From assembly GCA_015698305.1 (NCBI GenBank), contig CP048620.1:1266557-1330556 (forward strand): a stretch of DNA of 64,000 bases, given 5' to 3'. The DNA comes from Candidatus Nitrohelix vancouverensis (GTDB lineage: Bacteria > Nitrospinota > Nitrospinia > Nitrospinales > VA-1). A program made the position numbers and the translations under genes. This document shows, piece by piece, positions 46,721 to 56,650 of the stretch. The notes under the pieces are model-generated. The model saw only the letters and a list, made by a program, of their open reading frames with translations. It searched no databases and had not been told where the DNA came from. The stretch's first letter is position 1. Each line of letters starts with the position of its first letter.

Positions 46721-48373
46721 TTAGCTTCTCAGTTTATGAACCTTGCCTTTGCCCTTTGTAACAATGGCGGGGCGGGGGCTGGCGGCAAGCACTTCCTTGC
46801 TGACGCCTTTTTCATACTGCTTGAAGTTTTCGATGAACTGGTTCGCCAGATCGCGGGCCTGTTTGTCGTATTCGGCTTTCTTTTTCCAGGTGTCGCGCGG
46901 GTTGAGTAATTCCTGCGGTACATTGGGAACCGAAACCGGAACGTGTACGCCGAAGATGGGATCGGCCTGGGTTTCCGTTTTGCTGAGCGAACCGTCGAGA
47001 ATGGCGTGAATCATGGCGCGGGTGTGTACGATTTCGATGCGCTTGCCGACGCCGTAAGGGCCGCCCGTCCAGCCGGTATTGACCAGCCAGCAGGAAACAT
47101 CGTGCTTGGCGATTTTTTCGCCCAGCATGTTGGCGTAGACAGAGGGGTGCAAGGTCATGAACGGCGCGCCAAAGCAGGTGCTGAATATGGCGCTGGGTTC
47201 GCGACTCAGGCCTTTTTCCGTTCCCGCGACTTTCGCCGTGTAACCGGATATGAAATGGTACATCGCCTGCTCCGGCGTCAATTTGGAAACCGGAGGCATG
47301 ACGCCGTAGGCGTCGCAAGTCAGCATGATGACGTTCTTGGGGTGCTTGCCCATGCCGGAAGGCACCGCGTTGGCAATGTGAGAAATCGGGTAACTGGCGC
47401 GCGTGTTCTCAGTCAAGCTGGTGTTGTCGAGGTCGAGACGTCGAGTGATCGGGTCCATGACCACGTTTTCCAGAATGGTTCCAAAGCGTCGGGTGCAGTC
47501 GTAAATTTCCGGCTCGGCTTCGGCGGAGAGACGAACGACTTTGGCGTAGCAACCGCCTTCAAAATTGAAAACGCCCTCGTCGCTCCAGCCATGTTCGTCG
47601 TCGCCGATCAAATCGCGTTCCGGGTCGGCGGACAAGGTGGTCTTGCCGGTACCAGATAAACCAAAGAACACGGCGGTTTCATTGTTCTTGCCGATATTGG
47701 CGGAACAATGCATCGCCAGCGTGTTGTGTTTCTGCGGCAACAAATAGGTCAGAATGCTGAAAATCGATTTTTTGATCTCGCCCGCGTAGCTGGTGCCGCC
47801 AATGAGAACCAGTTGTTTGGCGTAATCCACAACAACGAAGACCTCGGAATTGGTGCCGTCGATTTCCGGGACCGCTTTGAAATCGGGGACGTGGATGACC
47901 GTGAACGAAGGATCGTGCGATTCCAGTTTAGCCGGGTCTTTGATCTGGATGAACATGTTGCGCGCAAACAGACTGTGCCAGGCGTGCTGGGTGATGACGC
48001 GGATATGCAGTTGATGGTTGGGGTCGGCGCCGGCGCGGCAGTCCTGAACGTACAGTTCCTTGCCCTGAATGTAAGCCAGAATACGGGAATAGAGCGCTTC
48101 AAACTGTTCGACGGTGAAGGCGCGGTTGACTTTTCCCCACCATATATTTTCTTCGCTTGACGGTTCCTGAACGATGAATTTGTCGTTCGGGGCGCGTCCT
48201 GTATGTTGACCCGTGACCACGCAGACCGGACCCAGGTGGGCGATCATGCCTTCTTTGTTGGCGACGATGTGTTCATACAGTTGCGGCGTGGTTAAATTCC
48301 AATAGATGCTTTTAGCATTGCGGATGCCGTGGGTTCCTAATTCAACTTTGTGTTTTAAGCCTTCCTGGGGCAT
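46721..48373 (-). CDS. pckA: Phosphoenolpyruvate carboxykinase (ATP)
   Basis: Interconverts oxaloacetate and phosphoenolpyruvate with ATP, linking the TCA cycle to gluconeogenesis. The 550-residue protein has the PckA kinase motifs GLSGTGKTTLSADPERDLIG and GDDEHGWSDEGVFNFEGGCYAK, NTGWTGGPYGVGKRI, and the oxaloacetate-site RAPNDKFIV. Start ATG 48373 follows GAGAGAG. It heads the long minus-strand run. Confidence 0.96.
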   Translation of the reverse strand: MPQEGLKHKVELGTHGIRNAKSIYWNLTTPQLYEHIVANKEGMIAHLGPVCVVTGQHTGRAPNDKFIVQEPSSEENIWWGKVNRAFTVEQFEALYSRILAYIQGKELYVQDCRAGADPNHQLHIRVITQHAWHSLFARNMFIQIKDPAKLESHDPSFTVIHVPDFKAVPEIDGTNSEVFVVVDYAKQLVLIGGTSYAGEIKKSIFSILTYLLPQKHNTLAMHCSANIGKNNETAVFFGLSGTGKTTLSADPERDLIGDDEHGWSDEGVFNFEGGCYAKVVRLSAEAEPEIYDCTRRFGTILENVVMDPITRRLDLDNTSLTENTRASYPISHIANAVPSGMGKHPKNVIMLTCDAYGVMPPVSKLTPEQAMYHFISGYTAKVAGTEKGLSREPSAIFSTCFGAPFMTLHPSVYANMLGEKIAKHDVSCWLVNTGWTGGPYGVGKRIEIVHTRAMIHAILDGSLSKTETQADPIFGVHVPVSVPNVPQELLNPRDTWKKKAEYDKQARDLANQFIENFKQYEKGVSKEVLAASPRPAIVTKGKGKVHKLRS

Positions 48374-48497
48374 ATGCGATCTCTCTCTGACGAGGGTCAA
48401 AATAGCTGATTTTTTAAAATAATCCGAAGTGATTCCATACTAACATATAAAGAGGAAGTTTCTAAAATAAAAATTTTTCAGGCTGAACAGTCAAACC

Positions 48498-48506
48498 TGT
48501 TATAAT
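48498..48506 (+). promoter_or_regulatory. Extended -10 promoter for the aminopropyltransferase-fold gene
   Basis: TGTTATAAT: a consensus TATAAT (48501-48506) with TG one base ahead. No good -35 is seen, as is usual for extended -10 promoters. Transcription near 48513 would give a leader of about 29 bases to ATG 48542. Confidence 0.6.
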
Positions 48507-48541
48507 TCAATGGTTTGATTGAGTTTTTTCGAGATTTTGCG

Positions 48542-49465
48542 ATGCAATGGTTCAAAAAAACTAAAAAAGCCGATGCGATGCGGATCATCGACAAATTCCG
48601 CAGTCGGTTCAACCATATTTTCGTGCTCCAGATGGGGCGCATCCGTGAAATCTGGTTCAAGGGAGTGGGTGAACGCGACTTTTACTTGCAGAGCCGGATC
48701 GATCTGGATCGCCCGCTGGAACTGGAGCTGGTGTACGCGCGGATGATGATGTCGGCGCTCTTGCTTCGCCCGCAACCGAAACGGATGTTGATGATTGGAT
48801 TGGGCGCGGCGGCGGCGACGAATTTTCTGCACGAACGATTTCCAGAGGCCGAGATCGACGTTGTTGAAATCGACCGTTCGGTTCGCGACGCGGCGCGCAA
48901 ATATTTCTATTTGCAAGAGGATGAGCGCTACCGCGTGCATGTGATGGACGGTCGGGTTTTCATCAAGGAGCGGCTTGGCAAGCCGAGCTACGATATTATT
49001 TTTCTTGACGCCTTCAAGAGCGGTTCGGTCCCTTTCCACCTCAAGACCGTGGAGTTCTATCGTGAACTCAAGTCTCTGTTGACGCCGGGCGGGGTGGTGG
49101 TTTCGAATTTGTACGGCAAGAGCAACGCGCTCAAGCCGAACGATTGCAAATCATTCCTGAAAGTCTTCCGGCATGTCTATTGTTTTGAGGACGACGATCA
49201 GGTGGCGACGGTTTCTCTGGCCTGCGATCACGATTACGAATGGGGGCTGTCGGATTTTCGAGTCGAAGCGATGCGGCAGGAGGCTTCCTTTCATTTTTCC
49301 ATGGAGACGATCGCTGATTATTATCGGCCTGGAAAATTCAAGGAGGGTCGCGGAAGCCGCGAGTTCAAGGATGATTTTTCAGGCGGACAATTCCTGCAGG
49401 CGGTGGAGCATAATAACAGCAATGAAACGGCCCATCGTCCCTACCCGATCAAGAATACGGAGTGA
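48542..49465 (+). CDS. Aminopropyltransferase-fold (spermidine synthase-like) protein
   Basis: A 307-residue Rossmann methyltransferase-type protein related to SpeE. The glycine loop is LMIGLGAAAATNFL, followed by acidic VVEID and the YDIIFLDAF strand. Bacterial spermidine synthase has GGGDGG and an active aspartate with downstream putrescine-binding residues; here GLGAAAA and DAFKSGS differ, so polyamine synthesis is not assured, and this may be one of the many spermidine-synthase-like proteins of unknown substrate. I prefer ATG 48542 over a TTG at 48515, which lies at the predicted transcription start. Convergent with the NHL gene. Confidence 0.75.
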   Translation: MQWFKKTKKADAMRIIDKFRSRFNHIFVLQMGRIREIWFKGVGERDFYLQSRIDLDRPLELELVYARMMMSALLLRPQPKRMLMIGLGAAAATNFLHERFPEAEIDVVEIDRSVRDAARKYFYLQEDERYRVHVMDGRVFIKERLGKPSYDIIFLDAFKSGSVPFHLKTVEFYRELKSLLTPGGVVVSNLYGKSNALKPNDCKSFLKVFRHVYCFEDDDQVATVSLACDHDYEWGLSDFRVEAMRQEASFHFSMETIADYYRPGKFKEGRGSREFKDDFSGGQFLQAVEHNNSNETAHRPYPIKNTE

Positions 49466-49476
49466 TGAAAAACGTT

Positions 49477-52400
49477 TCAACTTGAGAGAGGGAGCGCGAA
49501 GGCGTGGATTTTAGACTGGTCCATGTCGGCGATGTAGATGCTGTCATTCCAAATCTTCAAGCCGCTGATGCGACTCCATTCGCCGCCGCGTTTGCCGAAG
49601 GAATCGTAAACCTTGAGTGGTTCAAGGTCGGCGTTGAACTGGAAGAGCCGGGAACCCCACACGTCTGAAGCAAACAGGCCGTGCGCCTCGTTAAATGCGA
49701 GCAGGTACAATTCCCCGCAGTTCAAGGTATCGTTGGATACCTTTTTTGCCAGCGTTCCGTCGGCGTTGAATCGTTTGAGTCGGTCGTCGGATTTGTCGGC
49801 GACCACAAAGGAGCCGTCGGGCAGACAGCATACCGCCACCGGATTTTGAAAACGACCGTCGGCTTCTATCGCACGATCGAGCGTTCCGTCTTGATCCCAT
49901 ATCCATATACAATTGTTGACTTGGTCGGCGGCCCAGACTCGCCCTTGAGCGCCGAGCGACAAGCCGGTGATCGGGCCAAGAGGACGATTCTCTTGTTCTT
50001 CAAATTGTTTGATGAAATGACCGCTGGCGCTGAACTTCAAAACGCGACCTTGTTTGCAGTCGGTGACGACAAGAGCGCCCTCGGCGTCGACGATCAAATC
50101 AGCGGGATTTTGCAGGCCTCCCGGATGCGCGCCCCAAACGCCAAAGCCCGACGGTGCGCCGCCGCTGGGTAAGATACGGCGGATGCGAGCGTTTTCCATG
50201 TCGGCGCAAAATAGCGAACCGTCTTCCGCAAAATCCAGACCGAAGGGGATGAAGGAGCGATGCAAATCGCGCTCGCCCTGGGCGATGGAATACTGCCAGG
50301 AAGCGCCGCGGGCGCGCGTATTGGGTTTTTGCAGATTTGAACATTTATCGAGCAGATTTCTTTTGCGGGCGCATTGGTACAGTCGCATTTCCAGAAGCGG
50401 CGTTCGTATTTTCAATTCGGCGAGACGGGCCTGCCGGTCGAGCGTCGCTTGCGCCTGACCTTGCAATGGAGCGGAAGATTCGGCTTCCGCCTGGGCGCTC
50501 AGTCCCGCATCCTCCATGGCGCAGGCTTTGCGCTCGGTCAGCAAGTTTTGCAACCGGGTTTCCAGAAGATCGCGATGGGCTTGCATTTGCTGGAGCAGGT
50601 TCGAGTCGGGCGCGTCGCCGCCGCTGGTCAGTAATGAACAACCGAGGACGAGACGGAACAGATTGGCGACTTCGTTGATCTCAAGCGTGATCAGCATCCG
50701 CCGCACCAGTCCGACCTGAAAGCTCACCACTTCAATATTATTATGGATGCTGATCGGCGTTTTCTTGTCCTGCACGTTGACCTGCGCCAATTGATTCTGC
50801 AGGTCGCGGTCTTGTTGCGCCAGAGCTTCCAATTGTCCGAGCAATTCTTCGTTCTTCTCAAGGTAGGAGGGAAACAGATCGGCCATGCCCTGCAATCGTT
50901 TTTTGAAATCATCGGCATCGCCAATCAGATCGCGCGAATAGAAATCCATGCCGACGGTCAGACCTTCCGCTCCGACTTCAAAAGGGAGACTTTCTGATAG
51001 TTGAACGCGGGTGATGTCTTCGAGGCGCATGTCCTCCACATCGAAGGGCGTTGGCGAAAAATAATCGCGGTCGATAGCGCGCGGCGTTGCCGTCAGACCG
51101 GCGCGACGCTTGAAGTAGCCGTCGGTGAGATCGTTCATGCGTAGAGACAGGTTCGCCAGCGCCGCCCAGTCTTCCTGCAGACCCAGCATGATTTTTGGGA
51201 CCATCTGCGATCCCGGCGGCTTGACGAATAAAGTCTCGATGGTGTTCAGCGCCGCATCCCCGTCGGGCGCGGTTCTGCCAATTTCCTTGAGAACGATCAT
51301 CAAACATTGCAGTTCCCAGATCAAATGACTGCACAGGTTAAGGATTCTGCGACTGAAGTCCAGCTTGGAAACAAACGCGCTCCACTGATCCGGGCTTTCC
51401 TGCATGGCTGAGAAATCGTTGAGCATGGCCTCTTCGTTTTTTTCCTTGGCGTCGAGATAACTCCCGATCAATTGGCACAGGCTGTTGCCGTCGCTTTCCA
51501 GAGATTTCAGACAGTCATTTCGATCTTGATCCGTTAAGGGCAGGTCGAGCAGGCTTTGCAGGTACTCGGCGTATTGTTCGCAGTGGAGGCGGTAGGCGCT
51601 GGTGCGACTCCGCGATTCGCGAAACAACTTTCGCTCTTTTGCCTCGAGTTCATAGAAGGGTTTGTTGAAGCGGTAGTCTTCTTCCTGATCGGATAGCAGT
51701 CGGTTCTGCTCTTCCACGTTGGCCTTGATCCATTCGGGCAGGATTTTGTCCCAATCGGCAAACAGGCGCATCAATTCCTGGCGCGATCGATTCAAGTCTT
51801 CGCGACAGGATACGAGATGTTGTGCGAGCAGGGGACCGCATGTCTCCGGGGCTTGCGAGTTTGCAGTGCGGGCCATTCGGTTCAGTAGAGCGATTTTAAA
51901 CGTTAGCGTTTGAGGCTCTGCTTTCCGATCGAAAGCGAGTTGCGCGGCCTGTTTGTAGCATTCGTAAGCGCGCGCGTCGTCGTTTGATTCTTCGTAGCGC
52001 TGTCCCTGCCAGTCGAGATGGCGAGGGTCTGCGGCCTTCTGCTCCAGCGAATTTTCATCGGGAAGCGGGTAGACGTACAGTTCGGGCTGGAAGGCCAGGC
52101 CGACCCATAATTGATTGCCGTGCGCCGCAATCACGACGGGGCCTTCCATCGTTTTGGATTTCCCAATATGTGTGATGGCGCCGAGAAAAACGCCGGTGGA
52201 AGAAAGCGCCTGAATGCGGTTGTTGTTCATGTCGGCGACGTAAAGCAGATCGCCGGGGCCGACGGCCACCCACATGGCGTATTGGAATCCGTTCTCTCCC
52301 CATTCGCCGAAGGCGTCGATGCGGTTCCATTGCGAATCAAATTTCTGAATGCGATGGTTGCCGCTGTCCGATATATAGAAATTGCCAACGCTGTCTTGCG

Positions 52401-52962
52401 CGATGGAGGTCGGAAATTCAAACAAGGGCGGCGGTAGCAAGCGGGGGTGCGTGTGATAAAGGTGGGCCAGTTTCTCTTCGACGACAGAACCGCGACTGCC
52501 CAGTATTCCCAGCGACTGACCCTCGACCGAAAAAAACTGGAGGCGATGGTTGCAACGTTCCACCACGACGAGACGTCCTTCGGAATCGAAGCTCAGGTGA
52601 TAGGGTTCGTTCAACTCAGCCGGCCCGTCGCCGTAGTTTCCGAAATGCTGAAGGGAATTCCCGTCGGCGTCGAAAACCTGAATGCGATGATTCCAGCAGT
52701 CGGCGACGTAGATCCGATCCTCGGCATCGACCGCGATTCCCTTGGGGTATTTGAACTGGCCGGGCTCGGCGCCCTGACCGCCGAAGGTTTTTTTCAAAAC
52801 GCCGTCGTTCCCATAAATCTGTATTTGATGATTGAAGTCGTCGGAGATCAGGCAATCGCCGTTGGAAAGAAATGCGATGCCCGATGGCGGCGAAGCGCCT
52901 TCGGCTCCTTGTTGCTGGGAGCGTAAAGTGAATTCAGGAAAGGTTGATGGGTCGAAAGTCAT
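49477..52962 (-). CDS. Giant protein with two NHL beta-propellers around a helical core
   Basis: A 1161-residue protein. Residues 1-305 form an NHL-repeat propeller (repeats such as GIAVDAEDRIYVADCWNHRI, YISDSGNHRIQKFDSQWN). Residues about 320-870 are helical with coiled-coil character and many Glu, Gln and Leu. Residues about 885-1160 form a second NHL propeller (LDFAEDGSLFCADMENARI, LIVDAEGALVVTDCKQGRVL). No signal peptide is seen, so it appears cytoplasmic or exported by an unusual route. NHL domains bind proteins, RNA or glycans. It is the last gene of a minus-strand block with glycosyltransferases and a radical SAM enzyme, and likely a scaffold for that system. No catalytic motif found. 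Confidence 0.8.
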   Translation of the reverse strand: MTFDPSTFPEFTLRSQQQGAEGASPPSGIAFLSNGDCLISDDFNHQIQIYGNDGVLKKTFGGQGAEPGQFKYPKGIAVDAEDRIYVADCWNHRIQVFDADGNSLQHFGNYGDGPAELNEPYHLSFDSEGRLVVVERCNHRLQFFSVEGQSLGILGSRGSVVEEKLAHLYHTHPRLLPPPLFEFPTSIAQDSVGNFYISDSGNHRIQKFDSQWNRIDAFGEWGENGFQYAMWVAVGPGDLLYVADMNNNRIQALSSTGVFLGAITHIGKSKTMEGPVVIAAHGNQLWVGLAFQPELYVYPLPDENSLEQKAADPRHLDWQGQRYEESNDDARAYECYKQAAQLAFDRKAEPQTLTFKIALLNRMARTANSQAPETCGPLLAQHLVSCREDLNRSRQELMRLFADWDKILPEWIKANVEEQNRLLSDQEEDYRFNKPFYELEAKERKLFRESRSRTSAYRLHCEQYAEYLQSLLDLPLTDQDRNDCLKSLESDGNSLCQLIGSYLDAKEKNEEAMLNDFSAMQESPDQWSAFVSKLDFSRRILNLCSHLIWELQCLMIVLKEIGRTAPDGDAALNTIETLFVKPPGSQMVPKIMLGLQEDWAALANLSLRMNDLTDGYFKRRAGLTATPRAIDRDYFSPTPFDVEDMRLEDITRVQLSESLPFEVGAEGLTVGMDFYSRDLIGDADDFKKRLQGMADLFPSYLEKNEELLGQLEALAQQDRDLQNQLAQVNVQDKKTPISIHNNIEVVSFQVGLVRRMLITLEINEVANLFRLVLGCSLLTSGGDAPDSNLLQQMQAHRDLLETRLQNLLTERKACAMEDAGLSAQAEAESSAPLQGQAQATLDRQARLAELKIRTPLLEMRLYQCARKRNLLDKCSNLQKPNTRARGASWQYSIAQGERDLHRSFIPFGLDFAEDGSLFCADMENARIRRILPSGGAPSGFGVWGAHPGGLQNPADLIVDAEGALVVTDCKQGRVLKFSASGHFIKQFEEQENRPLGPITGLSLGAQGRVWAADQVNNCIWIWDQDGTLDRAIEADGRFQNPVAVCCLPDGSFVVADKSDDRLKRFNADGTLAKKVSNDTLNCGELYLLAFNEAHGLFASDVWGSRLFQFNADLEPLKVYDSFGKRGGEWSRISGLKIWNDSIYIADMDQSKIHAFALPLSS

Positions 52963-53150
52963 AGGGATGGCGGATGGGTTGTTCGTTGATTCTGCGCGGC
53001 GCGTGAGCGCAATCCGGTCTGCATTTCATCATAATCCCGTTAAATTTACAACGTCATAGAACGCAGGACAAGCGATTCTGTCATGATTCCGACGGCAGGT
53101 CGGTCGGCTCGATTGCATATGGGTTGAGCGCCATGATCCTGGCTTTCAAA

Positions 53151-54089
53151 TCAATCGGTGATGATAAATTTTTTCAATTCTTCATCCGAGGCTTGTCGAC
53201 CGGACTGAATGCGCCAGCGCCGAACCAGCATCCTGGGAAGCATGCGCAGGGCGTCGAACTTGCTTTTTAGTAAAACGAGACCCTGCCCGCGTTGCGTGAA
53301 GTAACCAATGTCGCGAAACTGATGACGCAGGATCGAAGCGAAATATTTCCAGTATAAATTCAGCGAGTAATTTTTAATCAGCACCAGCACGTCGTTGCGT
53401 TTGCACAGGTAAACGTAGCGGTCGCTGTACAAGCCGACGGTGGCGGTGCCGATATGGTAGACCTTGGCTTTGGGCAGGTACACGCAGGGCATGCGCTTGA
53501 GCTGGCTTCGCATATTGATGTCGACGTCTTCCGCAAAAATGAAAAAGTCCTCGTCGAAGAGGCCGACGTCCTCGAACAATTCGCGACGGTAAATGCCCGC
53601 TCCGGCGCAGGCTCCGAAGACCATTTCCTCTTCTTCGTATTGCCCCTGGTCTTTTTCCCCCTGTCCGCGTCCGCCGCCAGCGGACCATGCGTGGAACAGA
53701 TCGCCGGTGTTGTAGAAGGATTCGCGGTCGTGCAGAAACATCATCTTGCTGGTGCCCATTCCGCAATCGGGCCTGCGCTCCATGCCCAGATACAGTTCTT
53801 CCAGCCAGTCGGGTTCCACTTCGATATCGTTGTTGAGCAGGATGATGTAGCGGCCCTTTGAAACTTTGATGCCTTCGTTGCAGGCGATGGCGAAGCCCAT
53901 GTTCTCGGGCAATTTGACGAGTCGAACCCAGGGGTGATTCTCTTCAATCCATTCGCGCGAACCGTCTATCGATCCATTGTCGACGACGATGACTTCGTAA
54001 TCGTCGAGCGTGGTTTGGGTCAGGGAGTCGAGACACATGCCGACAAATTTCATGCCGTTCCAGTTGGGAACAATGACGCTGGCTTTCAC
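53151..54089 (-). CDS. Glycosyltransferase family 2
   Basis: A 312-residue GT-A enzyme: ASVIVPNWNGMKFVGMCLDSL, VVDNGSIDGSREWIEEN, LLNNDIEVEPDWLEEL (the metal-binding DxD equivalent NND) and GACAGAGIYRRELFEDVGLFDEDFFIFAEDVD. It transfers a sugar from a nucleotide donor, probably rhamnosyl-type by resemblance; acceptor unknown. Start GTG 54089 overlaps the TGA of the 812-residue gene (GTGA) and GGAAAGG lies nine bases upstream. Confidence 0.92.
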   Translation of the reverse strand: MKASVIVPNWNGMKFVGMCLDSLTQTTLDDYEVIVVDNGSIDGSREWIEENHPWVRLVKLPENMGFAIACNEGIKVSKGRYIILLNNDIEVEPDWLEELYLGMERRPDCGMGTSKMMFLHDRESFYNTGDLFHAWSAGGGRGQGEKDQGQYEEEEMVFGACAGAGIYRRELFEDVGLFDEDFFIFAEDVDINMRSQLKRMPCVYLPKAKVYHIGTATVGLYSDRYVYLCKRNDVLVLIKNYSLNLYWKYFASILRHQFRDIGYFTQRGQGLVLLKSKFDALRMLPRMLVRRWRIQSGRQASDEELKKFIITD

Positions 54090-56524
54090 AGAGTTGCCTT
54101 TCCGGTTTCAGGTTGCAGGGTGTTTGTTGAAGACGCGGGTTGATTCATTTCGGCGAGCGCGTTTCGGGCGCCGCCGTGGTCGGGGTCGAGTTCAAGGCAA
54201 TCGAGAAGAAGGCGTTTTTTTTGTTCGCCTTCGGCGAGTCGTCCCAGACGGAACAGAGACGCCGCTTGAATATTAACATAGCATTTCTCAGAGCGTGACA
54301 GTTCCTGGAAAATCACTTGCGATTCGGCAATTCGGCGTTCTCTTTCCAGCGCAGATGCCAGGGCGTAACGCAGTAGACAGTTTTCAGGATAACGTTCGAG
54401 GATGCGGCTCAAGGTAACGGAATCGGCGTCCGCTTCAATCGAGGCCAGACTTGACGCTATATGAGCGATCACCCATTCGCGATCCCGAACATTCACAATG
54501 CTCTTTGTCGTCTCCAACAGCTGATTGAGCGCCTCTGTGTTATTGGCACGCTGGTGAATCGCTATGATTCCCTCCCACGCGACCATACGTTCCGACGTCT
54601 GCGGAAGCGCGGTTACCAAATATCCCAAAGCGGCGTTGTCGTCTCCTCGTTTTAACGCGAGCAGGCCGCTTTGGAAATTCCACTCCATCCGGTCGGAGGC
54701 GGTCCACTTGTCCTGATAGAGCGCATGCTCTTCGTGAAGCAACGTTTCGGCGCGCTCCAGTCGATTGTTTTGAATTTCCGAAGCCGCTATCTGAGTGCGC
54801 AGATACCAGCGATTTGGCTCCCTCTGCAAAACCTTATCGTAAGCCTCAACGGCTTCATCGTGTTTTTGAAAATAATGACACAGCTCGCCAAAGTAGAGTT
54901 GCCCTTCGAGATCATCCGGGTTGAGTCTCAGTAATTTTTTGCATTCCTTGTAAGCGCTGCGCGCTTCGTTGGGTGTAAAGGGACTGCGAGCGATGCCGGG
55001 AATATGCTTGCCTGCAGACGTCAGGCGATCCATCCATTGCATTTTTTCTTGCCATGAAAGGTTGAGGGGGTTTTGTGAAACCGAACGGAAGGCGTTCAGA
55101 CGGTATACCGGAAAACGACATAGGGAAATTTTCACCTGTTTGTATTGCAGGCCGGTGAGGCGCTCGAGCTCATGCAGATCAAGGTCGTGAAAGGCGCGGA
55201 TCAGCAAGGGCGGTTTGTGACGGATCAGGCCGCCGATCAGGTTGTCGTAATAAATTTCGAGTGAGGGCGTGTTCCAGGGGCCGATGCAATAATGCAAGTA
55301 GGTGTCGGAGGAAGGACGCCCCGTCAAGGGATAGAGCTGAACAAAGGTGCCCCAGATGTAGATGCGCTCTTCATCCAGCTTGTGGATCCGATACCAGCGC
55401 CGAAGGATTTTTGCGAGATAAGGGATATACAAATACTGATCGAATTTTTCGTAGCGGGCGATGGTTTCAGCATCGTTGGGACGCGCGTAAAAGAACCACA
55501 AGCGGGACAGGCTCCATAGCGTCGAAGCGGTCAAGGCCACTGCAATCAAGCCGCCAAGCGTCTCGTTTGTCTCCCATGCGGCGTTCCATGCGACCGCCGC
55601 TCCTACTGAAAAGAGGGACAGCGGCGGCAGGAAATGATAGCGCGAAAAGGCGCGTTGCCCGATGATCATTCCAAGGGCTCCGAGGGTCAGGCCCGCCATC
55701 CACAGTCCGTCGCCAGAGATATTAAAGGCGAATACCAGTCCTGGCAGTCCGACGAGCCAGAGCGGTAGCGAGCGCGACGCCAGTTGCAAGATTTCAGCCC
55801 TCAGACTGAAATACATGGATTTGGTTTTCGTCGAGCGGATGGTGGTGGCGTAACGCGCCGCCAATTGCCTGCGCGATAGCGAGTCCATATACCCGGCGCG
55901 CCGTTCCGCGATTTGCGATATCAGCGCGGGAAGGATCATGCCAGATACAAAAACAAGGCCGCCGTTTATTCCGAACGAATACAATGCGACTGGCGCCAGA
56001 GCCGCGCCGTGCAAACCCGCCGTGGTCTTGGCGAATGTTGCAAAGCCGAAGCACAGGCCCGCGACAAAAGCCCATTGCGGCCCGACGAGGCACAGAGCCG
56101 TTCCGAACAGAACCAGCGGAATGTAAAATTGTTCATGGTTGAATGAACCTGCCGACAAATCCGGCGAGGTTCCGTAGAAAGCGTAGAGCGCGCCGCCGAT
56201 GAGCGCGGCGGTGGCGTCCCCCGTCAACATCCAGGCCAGCGCGTAAACGCCCCAGGCGCCGAGGATATGCAAGGCCGTTTGCAAATGGCGAATACGATCC
56301 ACGCCGACCGATGGGTCTTTGTAGAAGCGATCCAGAAGTTTCATCTTCCAGATGGGAATCCCGATCAGTTGCAGATCCTTTTTCCATTCAAAGCCTCTGC
56401 GCTTGAATCGCGCAATATAGGTGTGAACCGCAAAATCGTCGTCGATGGGGAAATTGCGAAAGGGCAGGCGGGAAGACGCCGCAATGATAGCTGTGATCGC
56501 TAGATAAGCGATATGAAAATCCAT
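54086..56524 (-). CDS. GT-C-like polytopic membrane protein with C-terminal TPR domain
   Basis: An 812-residue protein. The first 480 residues hold about ten to twelve transmembrane helices with an early acidic loop FPIDDDFA like the catalytic Asp pair of GT-C polyprenyl-sugar-dependent transferases. Residues about 480-800 are TPR repeats, probably cytoplasmic or periplasmic depending on topology (YFQKHDEAVEAYDKVLQREP, LRYALASALERERRIAESQV). GT-C plus TPR is known in some protein O-glycosylation systems. AAGGA precedes the ATG closely. It is coupled to the following GT2 gene. Confidence 0.78.
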   Translation of the reverse strand: MDFHIAYLAITAIIAASSRLPFRNFPIDDDFAVHTYIARFKRRGFEWKKDLQLIGIPIWKMKLLDRFYKDPSVGVDRIRHLQTALHILGAWGVYALAWMLTGDATAALIGGALYAFYGTSPDLSAGSFNHEQFYIPLVLFGTALCLVGPQWAFVAGLCFGFATFAKTTAGLHGAALAPVALYSFGINGGLVFVSGMILPALISQIAERRAGYMDSLSRRQLAARYATTIRSTKTKSMYFSLRAEILQLASRSLPLWLVGLPGLVFAFNISGDGLWMAGLTLGALGMIIGQRAFSRYHFLPPLSLFSVGAAVAWNAAWETNETLGGLIAVALTASTLWSLSRLWFFYARPNDAETIARYEKFDQYLYIPYLAKILRRWYRIHKLDEERIYIWGTFVQLYPLTGRPSSDTYLHYCIGPWNTPSLEIYYDNLIGGLIRHKPPLLIRAFHDLDLHELERLTGLQYKQVKISLCRFPVYRLNAFRSVSQNPLNLSWQEKMQWMDRLTSAGKHIPGIARSPFTPNEARSAYKECKKLLRLNPDDLEGQLYFGELCHYFQKHDEAVEAYDKVLQREPNRWYLRTQIAASEIQNNRLERAETLLHEEHALYQDKWTASDRMEWNFQSGLLALKRGDDNAALGYLVTALPQTSERMVAWEGIIAIHQRANNTEALNQLLETTKSIVNVRDREWVIAHIASSLASIEADADSVTLSRILERYPENCLLRYALASALERERRIAESQVIFQELSRSEKCYVNIQAASLFRLGRLAEGEQKKRLLLDCLELDPDHGGARNALAEMNQPASSTNTLQPETGKATL

Positions 56525-56650
56525 GAGTCCTTGACGGTTCCTTGCGTTGACGGATAAACGGAATCTGAATTATAAAGATCGGCGTTTTCGGGAATATTCT
56601 TTAGGTCCGATGCGCGCATCAGAAGGATCGCGGTTTCCATGAAGTCGATC

